A stretch of 30,097 nt of DNA from Oxalobacteraceae bacterium UBA6018. GTDB lineage: Bacteria; Pseudomonadota; Gammaproteobacteria; Burkholderiales; Burkholderiaceae_D. This document shows, one piece after another, positions 8,319 to 15,487 of this stretch (its first letter is position 1; the number at the start of each line of letters is the position of its first letter). The notes beneath the pieces were generated by a model that saw nothing but the letters and a program-made list of their open reading frames with translations, was not told the DNA's origin and did not search any database. The stretch covers positions 9,389 to 39,485 of the forward strand of contig DIZW01000100.1 of the NCBI GenBank assembly GCA_002428015.1, written 5' to 3'. A program made the translations under genes and the position numbers.

Positions 8319-10403
8319 ATGACGGAGATGATTCGCGTGAAACGAACCCTATTAAATGCAGTATGTTTGAGCCTGATCGCAGGCCTGTCCCAGGCCGCCA
8401 CGCTCAAGGAGCAAAATCACAGCGCCGGCACGGCCCAGCATGCCCTGGCGTCGGGCGTCGCCAGTCAATACATCGACCCCGGCGTGCGCGTGCAGGACGA
8501 TTTCTTCACGCATTTGAACGGCAAGTGGCTCAAGTCGGTTGAAATTCCGGCCGACAAGTCCAGCTGGGGTTCTTTCGCCAAGCTCGACGACGACACCCAG
8601 CCGATCCTGCTCGCCATCATCGAGAACGCCGCCAAGGACCCGCACAAGGTCGCCGGTTCCAATGCACAGAAGATCGGCGACTTCTACGCCAGCTTCATGG
8701 ATGAGCCCAAGCTCGAGACGCTGGGCATGACGCCGCTGCAGCCGACCCTGGCGCAGGTGGCCGCGGTCAAGGACAAGGCCGAGCTGCCGGCCTTGTTCGC
8801 CCACCTGGGCACCCTGGGCGTGAACATCCCCTATGATTTCGGCATCCACCAGGACGCCCGGGATTCGACCAAGTACGTGGCCGACATCGGCCAGGGCGGC
8901 CTGGGCCTGCCGGACCGCGACTACTACCTCAAGCCGGAGGACGCCAAGCTGGCCGACGTGCTGGCCAAGTACGCCGGCCACGTCGAGCGCACGCTGGCCC
9001 TGGCCGGCGACCAGGACGCGGCGGCCGAGGCCAAGGCTATCGTGGCCTTCGAAACGGACCTGGCGCGCCTTCAGTGGACCAAGGTGGAGAACCGCGATCC
9101 GGTCAAGACCTACAACAAGGTCGCGCTGGACCAGATGGCGGCCATGGCGCCCGGGCACGACTGGAAGGCCTACCTCGACGGCGCCGGCATCAGCGGCAAG
9201 GTCAATTACGTGATCGTCAGCCAGCCGAGCTACCTGAAGGGCTTCGCCGAACTGGCCGCCAAGACGCCGCTCGACACCATCAAGGCGTATCTGCGCTGGC
9301 ACGTCATCAGCAGCTATTCTAACTTTCTGTCGAAGGCCTTCGTGGACGAGCGCTTTGGCTTCTACGGCACGACCCTGACGGGCGTGACGCAGATGCAGCC
9401 GCGCTGGAAACGCGGCGTCGCGACGGTGGAAAATTCGCTGGGCGAATCGATCGGCAAGCTGTACGTGGCGCAGAATTTCCCGGCCGAGCGCAAGGCGCGC
9501 ATGGAGGCGATGGTGAAGAACCTGCTGGCGGCCTACAAGCAAAGCATCGACAAGCTCGACTGGATGAGCCCGGCGACCAAGAAAGAAGCCCAGGCCAAGC
9601 TGGCCAAGTTCACGCCCAAGATCGGCTATCCGAACAAGTGGAAGGATTACTCCGCCCTGACGGTGGCCCGCGACGACCTGGTCGGCAACGTGATGCACTC
9701 GCGCGTGGTTGAATCGAACCGCGAACTGAACAAGCTGGGCAAGCCGATCGACCGCGACGAATGGGGCATGACGCCGCAGACCATCAACGCCTACTACAAC
9801 CCGGAGCTCAACGAAATCGTGTTCCCGGCGGCGATCCTGCAGCCGCCCTTCTTCGACGCGAACGCCGACGACGCGGTCAACTACGGCGCCATTGGCGCGG
9901 TGATCGGCCACGAAATCAGCCACGGCTTCGACGACCAGGGCTCGCAGTACGATGGCGACGGCAACCTGCGCGACTGGTGGAGTGCGGCGGACCATAAAAA
10001 CTTCAACGCCAAGACCAAGATGCTGGTCGACCAGTACAACAGCTACAGCCCGATCCCCGGCTACCATGTCAATGGGGCGCTGACCCTGGGCGAGAACATC
10101 GCCGACAACTCCGGTGTGGCGATCGCTTACAAGGCGTACAAGCTGTCTCTGCACGGTAGGAAGGCGCCGGTGATCGACGGCTACACCGGCGAGCAGCGCT
10201 TCTACATCGGCTTCGGCCAGGTATGGCGCATGAAAATGCGCGAAGCGGCCCAGATCGTGCGCATCAAGTCCGACCCGCATTCGCCGGGCCAGTTCCGCAC
10301 CAACGGCACGCTGAAAAACCAGCCGGGTTTTTACGCGGCATTCGGCGTCAAACCGGGCGACAAGATGTATCTGGCGCCGAAAGATCGCGTGATCATCTGG
10401 TAA
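8319..10403 (+). CDS. Exported M13-family (neprilysin/PepO-like) zinc metallopeptidase
   Basis: 694 residues with a signal peptide: a basic n-region (IRVKR), a hydrophobic core and a likely cleavage after GLSQA. The zinc site is HEISH (His531, Glu532, His535) with third ligand Glu592 and Asp596 in GENIADNSG, the signature pairing of M13. The substrate-binding motif NAYYNPELNEIVFPAAIL is present. The length matches bacterial PepO-type enzymes. The protein ends KDRVIIW, keeping the C-terminal Trp of the family but lacking the Cys normally near it (CxVW). Start choice is uncertain between ATG 8319, ATG 8328 and GTG 8337; all keep the signal peptide. It is probably a periplasmic oligopeptidase. 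A strong terminator follows the stop codon by about 30 nt. Confidence 0.95.
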   Translation: MTEMIRVKRTLLNAVCLSLIAGLSQAATLKEQNHSAGTAQHALASGVASQYIDPGVRVQDDFFTHLNGKWLKSVEIPADKSSWGSFAKLDDDTQPILLAIIENAAKDPHKVAGSNAQKIGDFYASFMDEPKLETLGMTPLQPTLAQVAAVKDKAELPALFAHLGTLGVNIPYDFGIHQDARDSTKYVADIGQGGLGLPDRDYYLKPEDAKLADVLAKYAGHVERTLALAGDQDAAAEAKAIVAFETDLARLQWTKVENRDPVKTYNKVALDQMAAMAPGHDWKAYLDGAGISGKVNYVIVSQPSYLKGFAELAAKTPLDTIKAYLRWHVISSYSNFLSKAFVDERFGFYGTTLTGVTQMQPRWKRGVATVENSLGESIGKLYVAQNFPAERKARMEAMVKNLLAAYKQSIDKLDWMSPATKKEAQAKLAKFTPKIGYPNKWKDYSALTVARDDLVGNVMHSRVVESNRELNKLGKPIDRDEWGMTPQTINAYYNPELNEIVFPAAILQPPFFDANADDAVNYGAIGAVIGHEISHGFDDQGSQYDGDGNLRDWWSAADHKNFNAKTKMLVDQYNSYSPIPGYHVNGALTLGENIADNSGVAIAYKAYKLSLHGRKAPVIDGYTGEQRFYIGFGQVWRMKMREAAQIVRIKSDPHSPGQFRTNGTLKNQPGFYAAFGVKPGDKMYLAPKDRVIIW

Positions 10404-10435
10404 GGATCGCGTGAAGGTCGTCTGCGCGACCACAG

Positions 10436-10461
10436 GGCCACCGCCGCGGTGGCCTTTTTTT
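10436..10461 (+). terminator. Rho-independent terminator after the M13 peptidase
   Basis: A perfect 7-bp stem GGCCACC (10436-10442) and GGTGGCC (10448-10454) closes a 5-nt loop and is followed directly by seven T (10455-10461). It lies 33 nt after the peptidase stop codon. Confidence 0.93.
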
Positions 10462-10591
10462 ATGCGCGCGCCGCACCGGCGGCGCATGCCAGCATCAGCG
10501 CGATGGGTGGCAACGAAACGGCGCGCGGCGACCAGAGGGATGGGAGCCGCGATGCGGCCCGCGGCAGTCAGCGCCACTGGGCGTAAGGCAA

Positions 10592-10597
10592 TATAAT
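10592..10597 (+). promoter_or_regulatory. Consensus -10 element before the GNAT gene
   Basis: TATAAT lies 33 nt upstream of the acetyltransferase ATG. No convincing -35 is seen at 16-18 bp spacing (CAGCGC region), so the promoter may be weak or activator-dependent. Confidence 0.4.
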
Positions 10598-10630
10598 CGT
10601 TTAACCGACTTTCACTCCTGAGCTTGCAAT

Positions 10631-11104
10631 ATGACCCTGTCCATCCGCCCAGCACTGCCGCAAGACGCACCCGTGGTAACGGCGCTTGTGAGCCATCTCA
10701 CCGCGGAAATTCGCGCGCGCTGCAACGACACATCCCTGCTTGAATACGACCCGGACCACATCACGGCCCTGTGCGCCGAGTGGCTCGGCGACGGCCGCTA
10801 CCAGGTCCTGATCGCCGAGCAGGATGGCGCCGCGGTCGGTGTGGCAACGATGGTGGACAGCCACGCTTTGTACGCAGGAGGCAAGATCGGCATCGTGCAG
10901 GAATTCTATGTCACGCCGCCCTACCGCGCGCTCCTGGTCGGCACGCGCCTGATGGCAGCGGTGCTGGCGCACGGTGCCCGGCGCGGCTGGCTTTGCGCCG
11001 AACTATGCACGCCGCCGCTGCCGCTGTTCGACCAGACGCTGGCGTTCTACCAGCAGCAGGGGTTCAAGCCAGTCGGCGGGCGCAAGATGCGGCGCCGGCT
11101 GTAA
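10631..11104 (+). CDS. GNAT-family N-acetyltransferase
   Basis: 157 residues in a single GNAT fold. It starts MTLSIRPALPQDAPVV, the usual beta1-alpha1 entry of the family. The acetyl-CoA binding motif A region reads VQEFYVTPPYRALLVGTRLM, where R-A-L-L-V-G-T replaces the more usual RxxGxG/A, so the pyrophosphate loop is slightly atypical. The C-terminal part (LAFYQQQGFKPVGG) is the typical beta-bulge end 'Y.k.GF'. The acceptor substrate cannot be told. It is monocistronic, with a terminator upstream and a convergent SDR gene 90 nt downstream. Confidence 0.87.
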   Translation: MTLSIRPALPQDAPVVTALVSHLTAEIRARCNDTSLLEYDPDHITALCAEWLGDGRYQVLIAEQDGAAVGVATMVDSHALYAGGKIGIVQEFYVTPPYRALLVGTRLMAAVLAHGARRGWLCAELCTPPLPLFDQTLAFYQQQGFKPVGGRKMRRRL

Positions 11105-11194
11105 CGCGGCCGATCCCGCGACCGCGCGGCGACATTGCGCCTGATGCGCACAAGCGACCAGGCCAGCCACGCGCGGCCGGCAAGCGCGGCGCGG

Positions 11195-11932
11195 CTACAG
11201 CACGCTGAGCCTGCCGCCATCGACGCGCAGCGCCGATCCCTGGACGAACACGGCGTCGTCGGAGGCCAGGAAGGCAATCGCGGCGGCGATATCGGCGGCC
11301 TTGCCAACATCGGCCGGAGCGATTTTCTCGGCGCCCGACTTGACGTTCGGATTATTCCACAACATCGGCGTATCGATCGCGCCCGGCAGGACCGCGTTGA
11401 CCCGCAAACCCTTGGGCTTGCCCTCGATGCCGGCCGAGCGCGTCAGCGACAACAAGGCCGCCTTGGCCGCCGCATAGGGCGCGACCAGCGCCTCCGTTTC
11501 GACGGCGTGGATGCTCGACACATTGACGATCGCCCCGCCCCGCCCCATCTTGAGGAAGGCCTGCTTGATGAAGAAGAAGGCGCCGATCAGGTCCACTTGC
11601 AACACATGCATCCAGTCGGCCTCGCTGAGTTCCTCGATTGGCCGGAACAGCATCATGCCGGCGTTGTTGACGATGATGTCAAGATGGCCGAAGCGTTTGA
11701 TGGCATCGTCCACGGTCCGCGTGACATCGGCCTCGACCGATACGTCGCAAGTGCTGGCGAGCGGCTCGCGCTTGCCGGCCTCGCGCACCTGCCCGCAGGC
11801 GGCCGGCAACTGGCCGGCGTCGCGGTCGGCCAGTACCACATCAGCGCCCTCGGACGCCAGCCGGATCGCGCAGGCCAGGCCGATGCCGCTCGCCGCCCCG
11901 GTCACAATCGCTACCTTGTCGTTAAATCGCAT
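11195..11932 (-). CDS. Classical short-chain dehydrogenase/reductase
   Basis: 245 residues. The cofactor loop TGAASGIG is at 11-18, NNAG at 89-92 and the catalytic set Ser140, Tyr153, Lys157 (YAAAK). Asp36 after the second beta strand (VVLADRD) favours NAD(H) over NADP(H). The general type is glucose 1-dehydrogenase/3-oxoacyl reductase-like; the substrate is unknown. The ribosome site AGGTGAACC precedes the ATG at 11932. It lies 36 nt after the GH1-like gene on the same strand and is probably the last gene of an ECF sigma-GH1-SDR transcription unit, which suggests an oxidised sugar or aglycone as substrate (inference). Confidence 0.93.
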   Translation of the reverse strand: MRFNDKVAIVTGAASGIGLACAIRLASEGADVVLADRDAGQLPAACGQVREAGKREPLASTCDVSVEADVTRTVDDAIKRFGHLDIIVNNAGMMLFRPIEELSEADWMHVLQVDLIGAFFFIKQAFLKMGRGGAIVNVSSIHAVETEALVAPYAAAKAALLSLTRSAGIEGKPKGLRVNAVLPGAIDTPMLWNNPNVKSGAEKIAPADVGKAADIAAAIAFLASDDAVFVQGSALRVDGGRLSVL

Positions 11933-11968
11933 GGTTCACCTGCCTTTGCATAAATGCGTCAGTCAATC

Positions 11969-13285
11969 TCATCCATCGCTGTTCTTGGGCGCGCCCGTGC
12001 CGGCGCCGACGCTGCCGCGTGCGGCCGCGGCGTCGGCCTGTTGCGGACGTTCCTGGTAATCCTGGGGCATGATCACGGGCACCTGAAGGCAGACGCTCTG
12101 GGTCGGCAGCACTTCGGTCCAGTCGCGGATCAGGTCGCGATAGGCGATTCCGACCGGACGCAGCTTACGATCCAAGCTGGCCAGACCCAGCGCGTTGACA
12201 CGGCCGTTGTTCTCGCGCAGGCCGGTATCCCAGTCGACCTGATCGGTGAGCGAGTACCAGGTGAAGCCGACGATAGGCACGCCATTATTTCGCACGCGCA
12301 GCACATTGGCCCACTCCTTGCGCAGCCACTTCACGGCTTCGTCGCCGCACGGCCCCTCGCATAGATTCGTCTCGGTGTGCATCACGGGCAGGCGGTAGCG
12401 GCTGTAGTATTGGTGGGTGATGACGGCGTAACCAAAAATCTCCCCCGATGCGCTGGTGCTGCCGTCGTGCGCCACGTGGTGTTCATTGGTCTGGTAATAA
12501 TCGTTGCCCATGATGCAGTGATGTTTGAGATTATTGTTCAGGAAGAAGTGGTATTCGTCGCGAGTCATGCCGTTGTCCATCAGGTACTCGTACATTCCGG
12601 AATCGACGCGCCGGCCATAGTTCAGGTCGAGCGAGAGGAAGCGCCGCGCGTTCATGGTCTCGGCCGGGCCGATCGCGCGCGGGCTGCGCGCATGGTAGTA
12701 CTCGCTCGACTCGCTCTGCACGAACAGTGCGTCCGGACGCACATCCAGGATGGCGCGCATGGCCAGCAGATTGGCCTTGACGATGTGCTTCATCGCGGTG
12801 ACGAATGCGCGGTCGCTTTGCAGCTGCTCATTCCACCAGCCATACAGCGCCGAGAACAGCGCGCAGATCGACATTTCATTGACCGGCGTGTACAACTGGA
12901 CCCATGGATAACGAAGGGCGAAGGCACGCGCGTAGTCGGCGAAGATGGCGGGGAAATCCGGATTCTGGAAATTGCCCAAAAAGTCGGGCAGCCCGAAATG
13001 GCAGAGGTCGATGATAGCCACGATGTTGCGGCGGCGTAGGTCACCCAAGGTTTCGTCGGCGAAGGACCAGTCATAAGTGCGCGGCCCGGTCAGGGTGCGG
13101 TGCAGCGGGGCGCCGTAGCGCAAGAACCGAATTCCCAGTTCTTCCACCAGGTCGAAATCCGTACGCCAATGCGCATAGTGGCCGCACTTTTCCATCTCGT
13201 CCATGCGGGTTTTTCCGCCGTCAATGGTCGGGATGCTGTTCTCGATGCCTGTCGCGAAAATAAATCCGGGAAACCTGTCTACCAT
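11969..13285 (-). CDS. GH1-like family glycoside hydrolase
   Basis: 438 residues from the ATG at 13285, chosen because AAGGAG stands seven bases upstream; a TTG at 13336 has no ribosome site. It has a clan-A TIM-barrel layout starting RFPGFIFATGIENS. The acid/base is Glu137 in YTPVNEM, at the end of strand 4. The nucleophile is Glu305 in MHTETN, at strand 7. GFTWYSLTDQVDW near the C-terminus matches the GH1 'W.L.D..EW' element. No signal peptide, so it is cytoplasmic. The last ~30 residues (ADAAAARGSVGAGTGAP) are low-complexity. It resembles beta-glucosidase annotations from Burkholderiales and Rhizobiales, but the substrate is undetermined. It follows the ECF sigma gene by 66 nt and precedes the SDR by 36 nt. 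Confidence 0.85.
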   Translation of the reverse strand: MVDRFPGFIFATGIENSIPTIDGGKTRMDEMEKCGHYAHWRTDFDLVEELGIRFLRYGAPLHRTLTGPRTYDWSFADETLGDLRRRNIVAIIDLCHFGLPDFLGNFQNPDFPAIFADYARAFALRYPWVQLYTPVNEMSICALFSALYGWWNEQLQSDRAFVTAMKHIVKANLLAMRAILDVRPDALFVQSESSEYYHARSPRAIGPAETMNARRFLSLDLNYGRRVDSGMYEYLMDNGMTRDEYHFFLNNNLKHHCIMGNDYYQTNEHHVAHDGSTSASGEIFGYAVITHQYYSRYRLPVMHTETNLCEGPCGDEAVKWLRKEWANVLRVRNNGVPIVGFTWYSLTDQVDWDTGLRENNGRVNALGLASLDRKLRPVGIAYRDLIRDWTEVLPTQSVCLQVPVIMPQDYQERPQQADAAAARGSVGAGTGAPKNSDG

Positions 13286-13351
13286 TCGATCACTCCTTGC
13301 GCAATTCGAGGATAAGTGCGCGGCCGCCGAATTCAAGGCCGCGCGCGAAAA

Positions 13352-13999
13352 TCAGGACAAGCCGACGGGCCGCCGCGCGTAGGCCGCGAGGTGGCGCGCG
13401 TTGACGCGATTCGCTTGCTCGATCCGCTTGGCAATCGCCAGGCGAGCATCGGAAATGCGGCTGCGCACGGTGCCGATCGGCGAGCCCATCGCGTCGGCGA
13501 TTTCCTGGTAGCTCAAGCCATCGACTTCGTGGAGCGACATCGCCGTGCGCTGTTCACGGTTCATGGTGTCGAACGCGGCGCCGACAATGGCGACCATTTG
13601 TCCGCAAGCACACAAGTCTTCCGGTGTGACGCTGTCGGTGCGCTCATCGGTGCTACCGTCGTCAAACGCGCCACCGTCTGCGGGGGCGCTCTCGGATATG
13701 TTGCGGCGTTTGCGCGAGTTGAGGCAATTGCGCGCCGTGTTGACGCCAATGCAGGCCAGCCAGGTGAAAAAGGCCGCATCGCCCCTGAACGTATGCACCG
13801 ATCGATAGGCTTTCATGAATGCTTCCTGAACCACGTCCTCGGCTTCGGCACGGTCGTGGATGATATGCAAAATCATTTGCAACAACTTGCCGCGATGTCT
13901 TTCAAACAGCAAACCGTAGGCCGCCGTATCGCCAGCCTTGACCTGATCGACCAGTTGCTCGTCGCTCAGTCGTTTCAGTGCAGCGGGCGTGTTTCGCAT
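13352..13999 (-). CDS. ECF (sigma-70 family, RpoE-like) sigma factor
   Basis: 215 residues from ATG 13999. Region 2 spans about 25-95 (DVVQEAFMKAYRSVHTFRGDAAFFTWL). A linker with an unusual CACG dipeptide pair (Cys130, Cys132) follows. Region 4 spans about 140-190 with helix-turn-helix LSYQEIADAMGSPIGTVRSRI. It directs RNA polymerase to alternative promoters, typically in envelope or oxidative stress. Two starts are possible: ATG 13999 with GGAGA, or an in-frame TTG at 14023 with a perfect AGGAGG six bases upstream (adds eight residues). No anti-sigma factor gene lies next to it. It heads an apparent operon with the GH1-like and SDR genes. Confidence 0.94.
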   Translation of the reverse strand: MRNTPAALKRLSDEQLVDQVKAGDTAAYGLLFERHRGKLLQMILHIIHDRAEAEDVVQEAFMKAYRSVHTFRGDAAFFTWLACIGVNTARNCLNSRKRRNISESAPADGGAFDDGSTDERTDSVTPEDLCACGQMVAIVGAAFDTMNREQRTAMSLHEVDGLSYQEIADAMGSPIGTVRSRISDARLAIAKRIEQANRVNARHLAAYARRPVGLS

Positions 14000-14029
14000 G
14001 TTTCTCTCCAAGAATCGGCGCAAGGCAGA

Positions 14030-14035
14030 CCTCCT
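14030..14035 (-). promoter_or_regulatory. Consensus Shine-Dalgarno before a TTG of the ECF sigma gene
   Basis: AGGAGG on the minus strand lies six bases before TTG (14021-14023), which is in frame with the sigma factor and eight codons upstream of ATG 13999. It leaves the true start undecided. Confidence 0.5.
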
Positions 14036-14460
14036 GCGGAAGTATCGATATTGGAATAATCCTAGCATGGCGTATTTTGCAAGTTTGACGACTCGGCACT
14101 GCAACATTTCCGGACGCCATTGGCGCAAAAGATGATCGGCCTGGCGCGCCTCTTGGTGGCAGACGGCCGTACGAAAGCGTAGGAAAACGACGACATACCG
14201 ACGGCACGTTCACCGACGAACTTTTGGGAGGAGCGGCAGTCGCCCGCTTCGCTGCCGCATTCTGGATGTCTGCACACACGACCGTTGCCGCAACGATGCG
14301 CGATTCGGCGCGGTCACGTCCACGGCGATGGCGCAACGATTTCGACTTGCTATTCGGCAGGTTCACGCCAAGGTGGCTGTTATCGTTCGAAGTCCCATTC
14401 GCAAGCGGTGCGGACGATCACTCGCACCTCGACGATGGAGGCGACGGCGCCCGCTCGCAC

Positions 14461-14840
14461 GGCGGCGGCGGAAGCGGCTGCTGACACTACAGCGGCCAAA
14501 GTGCCCGCACTACAGCGGCGGAAGCGGCGGCTCACACTATACGGGCCGAGGCGGCGGCTCACACCACAGCGGCCGCGGCAGCGGCTCTCCCCTACAGCGT
14601 CGAAGGCGGCGGCGCGCACCACGGCGGCGGAGGGGACAGATCGCACTGCCGCGGCAAACGGCGACGACTCACACCGCAGCAGTGGACGCCGCAGATCGTC
14701 CCCCTAAGCCGAAGGCGAGCGGAGACGGCAGACCGCACCGCGGCGGCGAAGGCGGCGGCTATCGCCCGCGGCTGCGGAAGCGACGACCCGTACCATGGCG
14801 GCGAAGGCGGCGGCTATCGCCCACAGCCCCTGCCGGCCTC
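14461..14840 (+). pseudogene. Decayed Gly/Ser/His/Tyr-rich repeat protein gene
   Basis: No intact frame crosses this stretch, but joining frames gives a protein with nonapeptide repeats: SGGSGGSHY, TGRGGGSHH, SGRGSGS, SVEGGGAHH, GGGGDRSHC, then GGEGGGYRP twice. The frame breaks each time a 27-nt unit carries one extra base (units at 14568-14595 and 14650-14677 are 28 nt). An early TGA (14482-14484) also interrupts it. No start with a ribosome site and no signal peptide was found. The remains lie tail-to-tail with hsp20. It may be a degraded secreted or surface Gly-rich protein gene; alternatively it never coded and is only a minisatellite. The rest of the spacer from 14024 to 14460 holds no gene that I can support. 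Confidence 0.5.
14514..14677. repeat. 27-bp tandem repeat array (six units, two of 28 bp)
   Basis: Units at 14514-14540, 14541-14567, 14568-14595 (28), 14596-14622, 14623-14649 and 14650-14677 (28). Each runs about AGCGGC...GGCGGCTCACAC plus TAT/CAC. A further 26-nt element starting GGCGGCGAAGGC is repeated exactly at 14742-14767 and 14797-14822, 55 nt apart (2 x 27 + 1). Confidence 0.85.
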
Positions 14841-14843
14841 GGT

Positions 14844-15287
14844 CTACTGGATGGTCAATTGCTTGGCGCCGCTGCCCGGTTTCTTCGGCAAGGTGAGCTC
14901 CAGGATGCCGTCGTGACAGCTGGCGACGGCCTTTTCCTCGTCCACGGACGAGGGCAAGGTGAAGCTGCGGTACTGCTGGCCGTGATAACGCTCGCGGCAC
15001 ACGGTGTTGCCTTCGGTTCGTTCCTGTTCCTGGTTGACATCCGCGCTGATGGTGATCTGGTCACCGTCGATTGATACTTTCACATCCTCTTTTTTCACGC
15101 CGGGCATATCGGCACGAATCAGGAACGCCTGGTCGGTTTCTGAGACATCCATGCGAATGCGCTCGGTATCGATACCGCGCAGCGGACGCATCATGTCGAA
15201 CGCGTTGAAGAAACTGTCAAAATCGCGCAAGGGGTCGAAGCGGCTAATCGAACCCAAGGGGTCAAAACGTGCAAGATTACTAGCCAT
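14844..15287 (-). CDS. Small heat-shock protein, Hsp20/alpha-crystallin family
   Basis: 147 residues from the ATG at 15287 with GGAGAG before it. The N-terminal arm (MASNLARFDPLG, then RFDPLRDFDSFFNAF) is the typical variable Phe-rich region of bacterial class A sHsps. The alpha-crystallin domain spans about 45-135 (ADMPGVKKEDVKVSIDGDQITISA) and ends with GILELTLPKK. The C-terminal anchor LTI is the family's IxI-type motif. Two Cys are present in the domain (TVCRERY, VASCHDG). It is an ATP-independent holdase chaperone that forms oligomers in the cytoplasm. It has an FNR-type promoter 90-130 nt upstream, so oxygen-limited induction is likely rather than heat alone. No ROSE/FourU thermometer is evident in the leader. 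Confidence 0.95.
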   Translation of the reverse strand: MASNLARFDPLGSISRFDPLRDFDSFFNAFDMMRPLRGIDTERIRMDVSETDQAFLIRADMPGVKKEDVKVSIDGDQITISADVNQEQERTEGNTVCRERYHGQQYRSFTLPSSVDEEKAVASCHDGILELTLPKKPGSGAKQLTIQ

Positions 15288-15377
15288 TTTTCTCTCCGTC
15301 AGTTGGGAAGCTGTTATGAACAGCGTTGCGTGCGGCCAAACGCGGGTGGCGCCGGTGACCGCTCCTCTACTAAAACG

Positions 15378-15418
15378 ATGATAGGTGTGCAATCGCCACT
15401 CTGCTTGCGCTAGGTCAA
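15378..15418 (-). promoter_or_regulatory. FNR-type class II promoter of hsp20, box shared with divergent APH gene
   Basis: On the minus strand, the FNR-like box TTGACCTAGCGCAA (15405-15418, 7 of 10 consensus bases, TTG-N8-CAA core intact) is followed by TATCAT (15378-15383, 5 of 6 to the -10 consensus). The centres are 31 bp apart, the geometry of an FNR site at -41.5. Predicted start of transcription is near 15371. The box also lies 70 nt before the divergent kinase-like gene, where no good -10 is seen. Confidence 0.75.
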
Positions 15419-15473
15419 TCGCGCGCCCCTGCATCGGAGCGAATACCTTTGCGCCAGCACAAAGCAAATTCTC

Positions 15474-15479
15474 AGGAGG
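15474..15479 (+). promoter_or_regulatory. Consensus Shine-Dalgarno fixing a TTG start for the APH-fold gene
   Basis: AGGAGG followed by eight bases and TTG (15488-15490). The alternative ATG at 15518 has no comparable site. Confidence 0.65.
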
Positions 15480-15487
15480 GGGCTAGC

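Noticed and set aside
8352..10670. Minus-strand open frame (772 residues) over the M13 peptidase
   Set aside because: Antisense shadow; the plus strand has signal peptide, zinc site and terminator.
14224..14484. Plus-strand 86-residue frame before the Gly-rich repeats
   Set aside because: No signal peptide, family or convincing start; treated as spacer leading into the decayed repeat region.
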